Shown: in pieces, positions 28,882 through 37,572 of the stretch
How positions within the stretch are numbered: the stretch's first letter is position 1
How the letters are laid out: every line of letters starts with the position of its first letter
NCBI RefSeq assembly: GCF_029201565.1
Contig: NZ_CP104002.1
Location: 3,303,001 to 3,367,000, forward strand
Length of the DNA stretch: 64,000 bases
Reading direction: 5' to 3'
From: Devosia sp. SD17-2
GTDB lineage: Bacteria > Pseudomonadota > Alphaproteobacteria > Rhizobiales > Devosiaceae
Translations under genes and position numbers: made by a program
The notes under the pieces: model-generated
Told to the model about the DNA's origin: nothing
The model's input: the letters and a program-made list of their open reading frames with translations, nothing else
The model's database searches: none

Positions 28882-29273
28882 CTACTTCGGCAGGCGGCCC
28901 AAGCCATTTTCCCTGGCCAGCCTGGAGCGCGTTGTTGAGTAGTTCGGCGCTACCATCGGATAGTCAGCCGGGAGCCCCCATTCACACGGTACTGCTCGGG
29001 CGACAGCTCGTGATGGGTGCGCAGATGGCGTTTGAGCGATTTGAACTTCTTGCCGTCCTCAAGACAGGTAATAAAATCCGGACCGACAGATTTACGGGCA
29101 GGCACGGCGGGCTCTAGAGCAGGCGCTGACTGCTCCACGGGTACGCCCAGATTGTTCAGGGTCGAATATACCGAGCCAATAAGCCCCGGAAGATCCGCGA
29201 TTGAAATAGCGTTATTGCTAACATATGCACTGACGATTTCAGTGGCACGAAGCGTCTTATTGTCGTTACTCAT
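28882..29273 (-). pseudogene. MucR/Ros-family regulator with single-base frameshift
   Basis: From ATG 29273 (MSNDNKTLRATEIV) the product has the Ros/MucR zinc finger [19 protein letters not shown], then LSPEQYRV, after which the frame gives an unrelated tail and stops at 28950. Shifting frame at about 28981 restores the family's C-terminus ([15 protein letters not shown], then about 18 residues) to a stop at 28882. One base, probably an A in AAA before TGG, is missing. MucR proteins control exopolysaccharide and motility genes. It may be a true loss or a sequencing error. Confidence 0.8.
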
Positions 29274-29659
29274 GGCATCTCGCGCAATTACCGGCTTCTT
29301 GAGCTGAAGGGGCATATTGCGCCCAAGAAATATCCGAACGAAGCCTTTGGCTTCTAAAGAAAATCAGCGTCCACAGGCCCAACTCATGCCGCTCAAAAAT
29401 GTCGAAATGGTGGGCACGACGCTGCGCAATTGCCCGAAACGAAACTGCGTGCGTTCAAGACCAGAATCGAGGACCTGAACGACCCGAATAACGGCCATCT
29501 AAACGTGTTCAGTTTCCAGGGATCACCAAGGCCGGATCCGCTCAGAGGAAGACGGGCAGCAACCGAACCGCCGGAAGCAAAGCCCCGGCCCCGGGCCACC
29601 AAAGGCGGAGCAAGTGACGCAAAAGCGTCAATCTGGTCGGGCAGGATTGTGTGTGGAGT
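29274..29659. other. Gap between mucR-type gene and tRNA-Gln
   Basis: About 386 bp with no convincing gene. The short open frames on both strands have no start context or recognisable motifs. It presumably holds the mucR promoter at its left end. Confidence 0.5.
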
Positions 29660-29734
29660 TGGCTGGGGTGCCAGGATTCGAACCTGGGAATGTCGGTACC
29701 AAAAACCGATGCCTTACCACTTGGCGACACCCCA
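29660..29734 (-). tRNA. tRNA-Gln (UUG)
   Basis: Read on the minus strand, the acceptor TGGGGTG pairs with CACCCCA and is followed by GCCA. The anticodon arm is TCGGT-TTTTGGT-ACCGA with anticodon TTG, and the T arm carries GGTTCGAATCC. The CCA is encoded. Confidence 0.95.
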
Positions 29735-29896
29735 ACTGGCGCGGTTCCTACACGGTTTGCAAAAGCGGTGCAACAACCGTTCGACTATGCACGAAAAGGT
29801 TGTGGGAACCGCTTGAATACCGCGAAAGGCGCAGCTATAAGGCCGTCATATCGCACGTCATCGCAACCCAATGATGCCACCAAAACCGCGATTTGC

Positions 29897-29973
29897 CGGA
29901 GTATAGCGCAGCCTGGTAGCGCACCTGCTTCGGGAGCAGGGGGTCGAGTGTTCGAATCACTCTACTCCGACCA
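29897..29973 (+). tRNA. tRNA-Pro (CGG)
   Basis: The acceptor CGGAGTA pairs with TACTCCG, followed by ACCA. The anticodon arm CCTGC-TTCGGGA-GCAGG gives anticodon CGG, and the T loop is TTCGAAT. Its 3' part (from 29925) is repeated exactly at 40499-40550, so this gene is the integration site of the island that follows. Confidence 0.95.
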
Positions 29974-29976
29974 ACA
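29925..29976 (+). repeat. Left attachment-site copy (52 bp, in tRNA-Pro)
   Basis: 52 bp from CTGCTTCGGG to the ACCAACA after the tRNA are identical to 40499-40550. Direct repeats of a tRNA 3' end are the usual mark of tyrosine-integrase insertion. Confidence 0.88.
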
Positions 29977-30010
29977 AAACCCGGCTTCTTCGGAAGTCGG
30001 GTTTTCTTTT
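29977..30010 (+). terminator. Terminator after tRNA-Pro
   Basis: A 10-bp stem with one mismatch (ACCCGGCTTC with GAAGTCGGGT) is followed by TTTTCTTTT. It follows the left attachment copy directly. Confidence 0.75.
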
Positions 30011-30034
30011 CCCGACACCTTTCCCGACACAGTT
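30011..30034 (+). repeat. Inner direct repeat near left island end
   Basis: CCCGACACC followed by TTTCCCGACACAGTT is matched, with a 2-base difference, by 40402-40423 near the right end in the same orientation. The pair may be integrase-arm sites or remains of a lost integrase region. Confidence 0.5.
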
Positions 30035-30228
30035 TAGTCAAGTGCATCTGCGCAGGTGGCTTTACCCCATCGGTCGGCACCGACGTCACTTGTTGTCTGT
30101 CCTCGCCCTACCGTGAGATGAGCACCCTTTACACTGCGGCCTCATTCTCAAAACCGTCACGGGCAAGATGCTGAAAACGTATGGGCATAGGAAACGATCG
30201 ACAATTTATAGTCAGGATTTCTTCAGAA

Positions 30229-30243
30229 TTAACTCGCCGTTAA
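30229..30243. promoter_or_regulatory. CtrA-like box upstream of flagellin
   Basis: TTAA-CTCGCCG-TTAA is a perfect TTAA-N7-TTAA motif, the recognition pattern of the alphaproteobacterial cell-cycle regulator CtrA. It lies 75 bp before the flagellin ATG. Confidence 0.6.
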
Positions 30244-30317
30244 AAGGGCCGCTGCAATTGTAGCGATGTCTCTAGGATTGAGACGCGTAATACTCTCCAG
30301 AATGGAAAGCACCACAC

Positions 30318-32714
30318 ATGGGTTCCGATATCTCTCTCTCGAAGGCCGTTCGCGCGAACCTTCTGAGCCTCCAGAACACCGCCCAGATGATGGACAAGAC
30401 CCAGTCCCGTCTTGCCACTGGCAACAAGGTGAACTCTGCTCTGGACAATCCGTCCAGCTTCTTCACTGCCTCGGCCCTCAACAGCCGCGCCGCCGATATG
30501 GGCAACCTCCTTGACTCGATGGCTTCTGGTATCAAGGTCATCGAAGCTGCTTCAAACGGCATCTCTGCCATCACCAAGAACGTCGAATCGATGCAGTCGA
30601 CCCTGCGTCAGGCGCGACAGGACAAGTCATTCAAAACTGACAACTTTGAAGTCACCGCCGATAGCGTCATCAAAGTTAAGGGTGGTCAGTTCGGCGATGA
30701 GTCTGAGATCAAGCTGGGCGTAAAGACTCCTGGTGTTGCTGCAGCAGTTGGCAGCGCTGCTGCTTATAATGGCCTGACGCTCGACACCAACGGGAAAGCG
30801 GGCGTTGGTGCTCGGACCATCGTAGATTTCGGCGGCACGAACACTGCTGCTAACGACGTCATCACTGTAGCTGGCAAAGACGTTACCCTGACAGGCACTG
30901 ATGTTGCTACCGCAGTGACCAACATCAATGCTGCACTCGATGGTGACCTTGCCCTGAAGGGCAAGTACAAGGCCAGTGTTGGTACTGGCACCGAAAACGC
31001 TGGCAAGCTGGTGATTGAGAGCCTTGATCCGAAGGCTGACGCAGCAAGCGTCACTTTCGGCACAGGGATAACCGCCGCTACCCAGAGCAAGCAGACCATC
31101 CAGTTCAACCCGAACCTTGGTGGCATTACCGCGAATTCCAAGCCGATCCCGACTGGCGCAACTTTCGAAGAATTCGTCGCGGCCTTTGAGTCTCAGGCCA
31201 AAGATGGCGGTTATTCTGTTACCTCCGACGCTGACGCCAAGACCGTCACTCTTACAAATGTGGCCTATGGTACAACTCCGGTTGCTATCACCAATGTCCC
31301 ACCTGCTGTAACTGGTGTGCAGAGCGTAAGCACTCTGGCAATCACCACAGCTGCACAGACTGCTAACGCAACTGTCACCATTGGCGGCAAGACGCTTCAA
31401 TTGAGCGCTGCTGCCCAAGGTTCGACTGCCAACACAGCTACCGAAATTCGGACGCTGATGGAAGCAGACGACGACCTGCGTGGGAAGTTCAGCGTCACTC
31501 AATCGGGCTCGACGTTGACCATCACGTCCCAGGCTCTCGATGGCTCTAACCTCGCAACTGTAACTTATGGCGGTGTCGGCAACGGTATTGTTGCCACTCA
31601 GGCCAACCCAACATCTGGCGTAGCACCAGTCTTGGGTGCACTCACTGCAGAACCGGGTACTGCTGGTCTTTCCAAGGAAAGTGTTGCCGCAGATGTAGAC
31701 GAAGTGACGATCACCTACGGCAATGACAAGGCTGACATCAAGATTTCGGGTTTGGTGAAGGCCGGCTCGCTTGCGACAGCGGAAGAAACGGCAAAGTTTC
31801 GTAGCGACACTGTCAAGAACATCAACGACCAATTGAAAGCTGCGGGCTTGAAGGGTGTCGAAGCTAGCTTTGACGCGTCGGGCAAACTCGAGCTCAAGGC
31901 TACCAGTGCAGAAGCCAAGACCCTAGCGGTTTCTGGCGCAGCATCGAACGCCATCTTTGGCGGCGAAAGCGTCAGCACCGGCACCGCCAGCATTGACGGC
32001 TACAACTCAACGAACACAGTTGATAAGTTCGTTGAAGAAATTAACCGTAGCCACGCAGGCAAACTGCGCGCTTCAAATGACAACGGAAAGCTCCGCATCG
32101 AAAATCTTTCGACTCAGGAACTTGACGTCTCATTTGACAAGGACGGTGCAGGTGCAGGCTCCCCGACGTCCTCGAAGATCGACGGCAACGTTGTCCGAGC
32201 GAACCTGTCGAAGCAGTTTAACGAGCTTCGCGATCAGCTGGACAAGCTGTCTGACGACTCGTCGTTCAACGGCATCAACCTGCTGCGGGGAGACAAGCTG
32301 AAGATCACGTTCAACGAGAGCGGCTCTTCGGCGATCGATATCCAGGCGAAAGATCAGGACGGCAACGTTCGCGGCATCAATGCTTCAAATCTTTCTATCG
32401 CATCGCTGACCGAGGAAGACCTCGACACGGATGCGAAGATTGACGCGTTCCTTGCTACTTTGTCCAACGCCCTGACGGAACTCCGTTCGCAGGCTTCGAC
32501 CTTTGGTTCGAACCTGTCTTCGGTCGAAAACCGTCAGTCGTTCACCAAGAACATGATCAACACGCTCGAAACCGGCGCGGCGAACCTGACCTTGGCTGAC
32601 ACCAATGCTGAAGCGGCTAACCTTCTGGCTCTTCAGACCCGTCAGCAGCTGTCGTCTTCGGCACTGTCGATGGCCAGCCAGCAGGACCAGGCTGTTCTGC
32701 AGCTCCTCCGTTAA
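30318..32714 (+). CDS. Very large flagellin (798 residues)
   Basis: Filament protein exported through the flagellar type III system. The conserved N-terminal D0/D1 (about 1-105, ending LRQARQDKSF) and C-terminal D1/D0 (about 630-798, ending QQDQAVLQLLR) match flagellins. The 500-residue middle is unlike the short alphaproteobacterial type and contains at least two related units (about 181-250 and 351-425) with the pattern hydrophobic-I-G-G/A-K then L-x-G-K-[FY]. Usual alphaproteobacterial flagellins are 270-420 residues. GGAAAG lies before the ATG. It lies inside the tRNA-Pro island. Confidence 0.9.
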   Translation: MGSDISLSKAVRANLLSLQNTAQMMDKTQSRLATGNKVNSALDNPSSFFTASALNSRAADMGNLLDSMASGIKVIEAASNGISAITKNVESMQSTLRQARQDKSFKTDNFEVTADSVIKVKGGQFGDESEIKLGVKTPGVAAAVGSAAAYNGLTLDTNGKAGVGARTIVDFGGTNTAANDVITVAGKDVTLTGTDVATAVTNINAALDGDLALKGKYKASVGTGTENAGKLVIESLDPKADAASVTFGTGITAATQSKQTIQFNPNLGGITANSKPIPTGATFEEFVAAFESQAKDGGYSVTSDADAKTVTLTNVAYGTTPVAITNVPPAVTGVQSVSTLAITTAAQTANATVTIGGKTLQLSAAAQGSTANTATEIRTLMEADDDLRGKFSVTQSGSTLTITSQALDGSNLATVTYGGVGNGIVATQANPTSGVAPVLGALTAEPGTAGLSKESVAADVDEVTITYGNDKADIKISGLVKAGSLATAEETAKFRSDTVKNINDQLKAAGLKGVEASFDASGKLELKATSAEAKTLAVSGAASNAIFGGESVSTGTASIDGYNSTNTVDKFVEEINRSHAGKLRASNDNGKLRIENLSTQELDVSFDKDGAGAGSPTSSKIDGNVVRANLSKQFNELRDQLDKLSDDSSFNGINLLRGDKLKITFNESGSSAIDIQAKDQDGNVRGINASNLSIASLTEEDLDTDAKIDAFLATLSNALTELRSQASTFGSNLSSVENRQSFTKNMINTLETGAANLTLADTNAEAANLLALQTRQQLSSSALSMASQQDQAVLQLLR

Positions 32715-32739
32715 TCGTCAACATACTCTACGCTTTTGG

Positions 32740-32766
32740 AAGGCGGGCCCATGGCCCGCCTTCTTT
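32740..32766 (+). terminator. Terminator after flagellin
   Basis: A perfect 10-bp stem (AAGGCGGGCC with GGCCCGCCTT) around CAT, followed by a T-rich run, 25 bp after the flagellin stop. Confidence 0.85.
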
Positions 32767-32822
32767 CTTGACAATGCCTAGATGCCGAACGACTTTCCCG
32801 CGCCTCAACATGGGTGGACTAG

Positions 32823-33236
32823 ATGACCCTCAGAATTACGCTCAAGCCGCGCGAGCAGATCTACATTGGAAGCGCCCGCGTCTCGGTGGATTCCGAAAGC
32901 CAGACCCGGATCAACATCGACGGCGAATTGCCAGTCGTGCGGGAAAAGGACTATCTCGCCGCCGACAAGGCCATCACAACGGCGCGGAAACTGTATCTGG
33001 TCCTGCAACGGGCCTATTTGAACAACGATTTCGACAGTCTCAGCGACGAGTATTTCAGGCTCGTCGGAATGATGATCTCCACTCAGCCTGCCGCCCACAC
33101 TTACATCACAGCGATAAATGGCAAGCTGGCCGAACAGAAACTGTATGCGGCACTCAGAGAAGCGCGAACACTTGTGCAATTTGACGAGGGGCTTGTGTCA
33201 TCCGGGGAGGAAGCACCTCAGTGGGAAGGCTTCTGA
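32823..33236 (+). CDS. flbT: FlbT-like flagellin post-transcriptional regulator
   Basis: A 137-residue protein starting MTLRITLKPREQIYIGSARV, with VVREKDYLAADKAITTARKLYLVLQRAYL, the FlbT family core. FlbT binds flagellin mRNA 5' leaders and limits or adjusts flagellin synthesis. A GGGTGG site precedes the ATG. It follows the flagellin after a terminator, so it may have its own promoter. The usual partner flaF is not here. Confidence 0.82.
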   Translation: MTLRITLKPREQIYIGSARVSVDSESQTRINIDGELPVVREKDYLAADKAITTARKLYLVLQRAYLNNDFDSLSDEYFRLVGMMISTQPAAHTYITAINGKLAEQKLYAALREARTLVQFDEGLVSSGEEAPQWEGF

Positions 33237-33356
33237 CCTGAAGTTTGTATAGATTTGCATAGCTAGGCGTGCGGTCGCCGCGGCAAAGCATGTCCATACA
33301 CTACACCCTCCGCACCCAATTTGCCGATCTATAGCCCCTCCAAACCGAGTGAGCGA

Positions 33357-33557
33357 ATGTTGACCCACTATACTATTATCGACTGCCGTTCCGCCTCTCT
33401 CACAAAGCCGCTGTCGGTCCCCGGGCGAACGCCAGAAGAAGCCGCAAAACAGGCTTTGTCCATGGAGCTGAAAAGGGGGGGCCATCCAAAAGACCTTGTC
33501 TGCCGCGTGTATTGGCAAGATGGCGAAACCAAAACCATGGTCAGATTATACCGTTAG
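33357..33557 (+). CDS. Small hypothetical protein (66 residues)
   Basis: Starts MLTHYTIIDCRSASLTKP at ATG 33357 (an in-frame TTG lies at 33321). No signal peptide or membrane segment. It is rich in Lys/Arg and ends WQDGETKTMVRLYR. I do not recognise it. The frame is clean and it lies in a row with flbT and an XRE regulator. Confidence 0.5.
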   Translation: MLTHYTIIDCRSASLTKPLSVPGRTPEEAAKQALSMELKRGGHPKDLVCRVYWQDGETKTMVRLYR

Positions 33558-33636
33558 TCTGAGATCCTTTCGACAGACCGGGACGAAAGCGGCACTATTG
33601 ATATCGTGCCGAAGATCCCATCCAAGGAAACCAAAC

Positions 33637-33930
33637 ATGGGCAGTCACGAACTCATTGGGTGGAACATGCGCCGCTTGCGCACCGGCAAGGGCATTTCGC
33701 AGACCCAGTTGGCCGACCTTGCCGGGATCGACCGCAGCTACATCAGCCGGCTCGAACGCATGATCGAAAATCCATCCGTCGCCATTCTTGACAAAATTTC
33801 GCTGGCTCTGGACGTGACGACTGCCGAGCTCTTCGTGCCGCCAGGCGAAGAGGCCACCAACCCCTCTCCTTTGAGAGCGGGCCGCCCGCGAACACGATCA
33901 GCAGGTTCTGCCAAAGTAAAAGGCGTGTAA
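33637..33930 (+). CDS. XRE-family HTH regulator
   Basis: A 97-residue DNA-binding protein with a Cro/C1-type helix-turn-helix at about residues 8-62 (NMRRLRTGKGISQTQLADLA, then GIDRSYISRLER), followed by a basic tail (RAGRPRTRSAG). I choose ATG 33637, where homology begins. It is typical of single-domain regulators on islands; the target is unknown. Confidence 0.82.
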   Translation: MGSHELIGWNMRRLRTGKGISQTQLADLAGIDRSYISRLERMIENPSVAILDKISLALDVTTAELFVPPGEEATNPSPLRAGRPRTRSAGSAKVKGV

Positions 33931-34167
33931 AGGCTAGGAGTTGCTAGATAAGCACCCGTGCCGCCGATCCTCGGAGAGCATGTCTATCCGCGCTGGTCAT
34001 CCCGTAAACAGCAGGACAGCGGCGGACATGCGCTCCTCATCGATGCCCCGATAAAGATCCTGTCGCCAAGAAAAATTAGTAGCTGGAAGTATATTAGGCC
34101 GATATTAGTAGGCGATTCCAGCCGTCCCGGGCCGGAAACATTCAGCGACAATCAGCAGGGATCGAAA

Positions 34168-34180
34168 ATGGATCGGACTA
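34168..34180 (+). pseudogene. 5' fragment of split membrane-protein gene
   Basis: ATG GAT CGG ACT A precedes the TA target of the IS5-type element. Joined across the IS to 36809, it continues in frame as MDRTKTAFVVTVWLA. AGGGA lies about 8 bp before the ATG. The IS inserted after codon 4. Confidence 0.72.
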
Positions 34181-34250
34181 GGTCCTGTTGACAAACTGGA
34201 TTCCCAAATCGGGTTTGCCGTGATTCAAGACTGCTTTTTAGGAGGCGGTT

Positions 34251-35013
34251 TTGGCGCGTGGGGATTTGTCGGACGCAGAGTGGCGGCTCATTGGGGAGCT
34301 CTTGCCGGCTGAGCGAGGGCGCAAGTCCCGACCAGCGCAAGATAACCGTCGATATCTGAACGGCATGCTCCATGTTCTGCGAGTTGGCTGCCCCTGGCGC
34401 GACATGCATGAGCGCTATGGCAAGTGGAACTCAGTCTATGTGCGCTTCCGTCGCTGGGCCGAGCAAGGGGTGTGGGATGCCTTGCTTGAGACCCTGGTCG
34501 AACTCGGGCTCACCGATACTGGCAGCACATGATCGACAGCACCACGGTGCGCGGCCACTCTCAGGCAGCGGGCGCTAAAGGGGGACTTATAAGGAGGCTT
34601 TTGGTCGATCACGCGGCGGCTTTACGTGCAAAATCCACGCCCGCACAGACGGTCAAGGACGCCCTCTTGGCTTTGTCCTCACAGGCGGAGAAACATCCGA
34701 CTATGCAGCCGTTCCTGCCTTGATGGCCATGCCGGTTGGCAAGCCGCGATTGCTCCTGGCCGACAAGGGCTATGATGGTGACGCCGTGCGCCAGGATCTA
34801 CTCCTGAGCGGCATCGTTCCGGTGATCCCACCAAAAACCAACCGCAAGAACCCGCCACCATGCGACTTCAAGGCCTACAAAGACCGCAACCGCATCGAGC
34901 GCATGTTCAACAGGCTCAAGCAGTTCAGGCGCATCGCCACACGCTTCGACAAAACAGCAACGTCCTTCGCGGCCTTCCTCGCCCTAGCCGCCGCAAGGAT
35001 ATGGATGCCACAC
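34251..35013 (+). pseudogene. IS5-family transposase, frame-broken and interrupted
   Basis: The product begins MARGDLSDAEWRLIGELLP and ends at FLALAAARIWMPH, where the second IS interrupts it. It is read in three frames. The first break, at about 34518, looks like a one-base deletion between GAT and ACTGG, where relatives read TDDWQHMIDSTT. The second is a -1 shift at AAAGGGGG (about 34575), which could be the programmed slippery site. The last few codons and the right repeat lie at 36792-36806. Inactive. Confidence 0.82.
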
Positions 35014-36782
35014 TGCTGCGCGTCAAACAGGGTGAGACTCCGTATTGCCTCATTTGGTGATGCTCCCGAATGGTGTTGCCGTTGCCTCATCAGAATATTC
35101 CCGGCAAAGGAGCTGCGGGCACTTCATTGTTCGGCGTGCCGGCGGGCTGCGCAGCGGAGCCTACAGGGTCAGTTGAGCGAAGCAGTGGCTGTGCCGAAGA
35201 GCCGAAGATCATTCCGTGGGCCTGCTCGGAACGCCAGGTCTTCAGCCGACGCTGCACGGTTCGCAGCAACGCATTCGGATACTCTCCCGGGCGTTCGGAC
35301 TGCAGCCGGTCGAGCAATTCACGCCCTGTACGCCACGGCTCCTGCTCGAACCATTCCCGAAGATCCTCGGTCACGGTAATGAGCGGATCGGGCCGCCGGC
35401 GCTCTCGTTTCTGTTTTGGTTTCGGCGCCGATGTTGGGCGCACGTCACCCTGCTTCCAGATGATCTTGAGGCTTTCCAGGAAGCCGTCGAGATCCGGCCG
35501 GATCTTTTCCTCGGTCGCAGCTGCAGTCATGCCATCGGTCAGCGACACCAAACGTGACTGCGCCTCCCGCATATCTCGCAGCAGCCGAACAGGGTCGAGA
35601 CTGGCATAGGTTTCCTGCAACCCAAGCTTCGTCTCTTCGGATATCCTCGGGTCGTCCAGCAGACGCTGGTAGGGTGTCGCCGGCGGGTGATAGCGCTTGT
35701 GGACCTTTGCTCCGTCGCGATGCTTCTCCGCCAGCTTGAACGAGGGCTGGAAGAAGTTCACGAACAGTCTTGACGAAGCGTAGAGCTCCGCCAGCACTCT
35801 CGCTGCCTCGATCCCCTCGAACCTTCTATATCCGACCAGCCGACGAACCACGGCCCCGTTCTTCTGTTCCACGAACGCTTGGTCGTTCTTGCGATAGGGG
35901 CGGCAGCGCGTGAACGTAATCTGCGACGTCGCGCAGTAATCACGCACGGTTTCGTTGATGAACACACTGTCATTATCGGTATCAAAGCCGAGGAGAGGAA
36001 AAGGCAGACGGACGCGTAATTCGCTCAGCACCGCCGTCAAAAGCGTCTGCTCCCGCACCAGCAAGGGTGCACATTCGGTCCAGCCGGTCGCGATGTCGGT
36101 CAGCACGAAAGTCCAGGCAAAGCTGCCCCTTGCAACAGGTCCGCTGTGCGACACAAGGTCGGCTTCGACATGTCCAGGCGCTGGATCACCCCAGTCCGAG
36201 AAGGTTCGGATCGGAATGCTTCGCCGCAAGGCAGTTGATGCCGTTCCGCGGCGATACGGGCTGCGTGTTCCCGCCTTCGCTTCCCTCAATGCCCGATCGA
36301 TGGTTGCCGCGCTCATCGTGATCAAGCCGGCTCGGACTTCTGGAACCAGATCAAGGTGCCCATGCCGTTCCATCGCTTCGAGCAGGAGCGGAATGAGAGG
36401 ACGAAGGCGCTTGCCGCAAACCCGATCGGAGGCTTCCCAAAGCACGATCAAGGCCGCTCGGACCCCCTCACCATAAATCCGGTGCCGGTTTGAGGGCTGG
36501 GCCTTCAAAGGAGCAGCCGAACGCAGTAGCCGAGCCGCATGTTTGCGGTGATAGCCGCTGACGGCAACGAACTCATCCAAAATGCGCTGCTTCTCATCCC
36601 GCTCACTTCGCCGATACCGCTCCACCAACACCGTCAAAAGCTCGTTGCGTGTCACCATACTTACGTTCCTCATTCCCTGCTCCCGCCAGCCCGTGCCGGG
36701 AGCATTTTAAATGAGGCAACACCAAATCTACCGGGTACATTTCAGGCGAGGCAATGCGGACTCATCCAGATTGCCGCGCTAT
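35014..36782 (-). mobile_element. ISNCY/IS481-like insertion sequence nested in the IS5-type element
   Basis: About 1.77 kb, flanked by a 9-bp duplication ATGCCACAC (35005-35013 and 36783-36791). Imperfect terminal repeats of about 35 bp share CCG-ATTGCCTC at their inner ends. Exact ends may shift by 2-3 bp. It interrupts the last codons of the IS5 transposase. Confidence 0.75.
35090..36673 (-). CDS. DDE transposase with integrase core (ISNCY/IS481-like)
   Basis: A 527-residue transposase. It has an N-terminal helix-turn-helix (VSGYHRKHAARLLR), a retroviral-integrase-like core with candidate catalytic acids in HVEADLVSH, GFDTDNDSVF and FVEQKNGAVVRRLVGY, and a basic C-terminal tail. The frame is complete, so the element may still move. 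In-frame ATGs at 36673 and 36658 (MVTRNELLTV) are both possible starts. Confidence 0.85.
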   Translation of the reverse strand: MRNVSMVTRNELLTVLVERYRRSERDEKQRILDEFVAVSGYHRKHAARLLRSAAPLKAQPSNRHRIYGEGVRAALIVLWEASDRVCGKRLRPLIPLLLEAMERHGHLDLVPEVRAGLITMSAATIDRALREAKAGTRSPYRRGTASTALRRSIPIRTFSDWGDPAPGHVEADLVSHSGPVARGSFAWTFVLTDIATGWTECAPLLVREQTLLTAVLSELRVRLPFPLLGFDTDNDSVFINETVRDYCATSQITFTRCRPYRKNDQAFVEQKNGAVVRRLVGYRRFEGIEAARVLAELYASSRLFVNFFQPSFKLAEKHRDGAKVHKRYHPPATPYQRLLDDPRISEETKLGLQETYASLDPVRLLRDMREAQSRLVSLTDGMTAAATEEKIRPDLDGFLESLKIIWKQGDVRPTSAPKPKQKRERRRPDPLITVTEDLREWFEQEPWRTGRELLDRLQSERPGEYPNALLRTVQRRLKTWRSEQAHGMIFGSSAQPLLRSTDPVGSAAQPAGTPNNEVPAAPLPGIF

Positions 36783-36808
36783 ATGCCACACTTTGTCAAC
36801 AGAGCCTA

Positions 36809-37021
36809 AAACGGCGTTCGTAGTCACCGTATGGCTGGCTACGATATTTCCCATGCTGTTTTTTGTTATGTTTTGGAGCTACGACAGCTTTGCCCCTGCC
36901 CTCGGGATCAAGGAAGTATTGGTGTTTTTGGGCGCCGCTCATGTCCCAGCAACTTTGTTGTTCTATCGCGACCCGCAATTCCGGTCGGGACTGGCTGACA
37001 ACAAGGCGATATTTTACATTA
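36809..37021 (+). pseudogene. 3' fragment of split membrane-protein gene
   Basis: Continues the frame begun at 34168: AFVVTVWLATIFPMLFFVMF is one membrane helix and VLVFLGAAHVPATLLFY a second. The frame is then lost at about 37021, where an IS21 remnant begins. Only about 75 residues of the original protein survive. I do not recognise the family. It was hit by two separate mobile elements. Confidence 0.65.
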
Positions 37022-37351
37022 TCCCCGCCCTCCCTTCCAGGCTCGCACGAACGCTGCGACCCGCTCATAGGAACCTTCATAGCCCAGCACCACCAGATCG
37101 GCATGCATCTGCTTGGCCGTGCGCCGCTGCTTGCGCGATTTACCCGCTTCCACCCGCAGCCAGTCGGAGAGCTTCTGCGCAAAAGCGTCCAGCTTGCTGG
37201 GCCGTGCAGGAACCCTGAACTTGGGCTCCACCGTGTCGGATCGCAGATACTTGCGGATGGTGTTGCGCGACAAGCCCGTGCGTCGCTCAATCTCGCGGAT
37301 CGGTATCCCCTCACGGAAATGCCAGCGCCGGATTACGCTCAATAACGCCAT
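37022..37351 (-). pseudogene. IstA transposase N-terminal fragment (IS21)
   Basis: From ATG 37351 (or GTG 37360) it reads MALLSVIRRWHFREGIPI, then a resolvase-like helix-turn-helix IREIERRTGLSRNTIRKYL and GYEGSYERVAAFVRAWK. It stops near 37019 after about 110 residues of the usual 400-500. Deleted and inactive. Confidence 0.8.
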
Positions 37352-37460
37352 GTCGATCACTCCAATGCCCCCCGACCAGCAGCCGGGGGGCGATCAAAAC
37401 ATGGGTCAAATCTCAGTAAAAACTTACGCCCTCAAAGGGTCAGATCTCGGTGGCAATCAA
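37022..37460 (-). mobile_element. IS21-family remnant
   Basis: Carries the istA 5' part on the minus strand. At the right it has repeated end motifs GGGTCAAATCTCAGT and GGGTCAGATCTCGGT, as found in IS21 termini. The istA 3' part and istB are missing. Both boundaries are approximate. Confidence 0.65.
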
Positions 37461-37465
37461 CAACC

Positions 37466-37507
37466 GAGCCCCACCCCTGGTTGCCATGGAGTGGGGCTCT
37501 TCGTTTA
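37466..37507 (+). terminator. Terminator-like hairpin
   Basis: A perfect 9-bp stem (GAGCCCCAC with GTGGGGCTC) with a 16-base loop, then TTCGTTT. It lies between the IS21 remnant and the next small gene. Confidence 0.55.
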
Positions 37508-37572
37508 TGTCTGAACTAAATTCAAAATATTTCTGCCTTATGCTCGCCCCTTTAGCGGGACACATTGTCGGG

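Larger units (their letters stand above)
34181..36806 (+). mobile_element. IS5-family (IS427-group-like) element, split by a second IS
   Basis: Terminal inverted repeats GGTCCTGTTGACAAA (left) and, in reverse complement, GGCTCTGTTGACAAA (right) are flanked by TA duplications at 34179-34180 and 36807-36808. Without the inner IS (35014-36782 plus its 9-bp duplication) the element is about 850 bp, the normal size for this group. Confidence 0.85.

Noticed and set aside
33958..34191. Possible 77-codon gene before the IS5-type element
   Set aside because: No ribosome site or motif, and it overlaps the start of the split membrane-protein gene.
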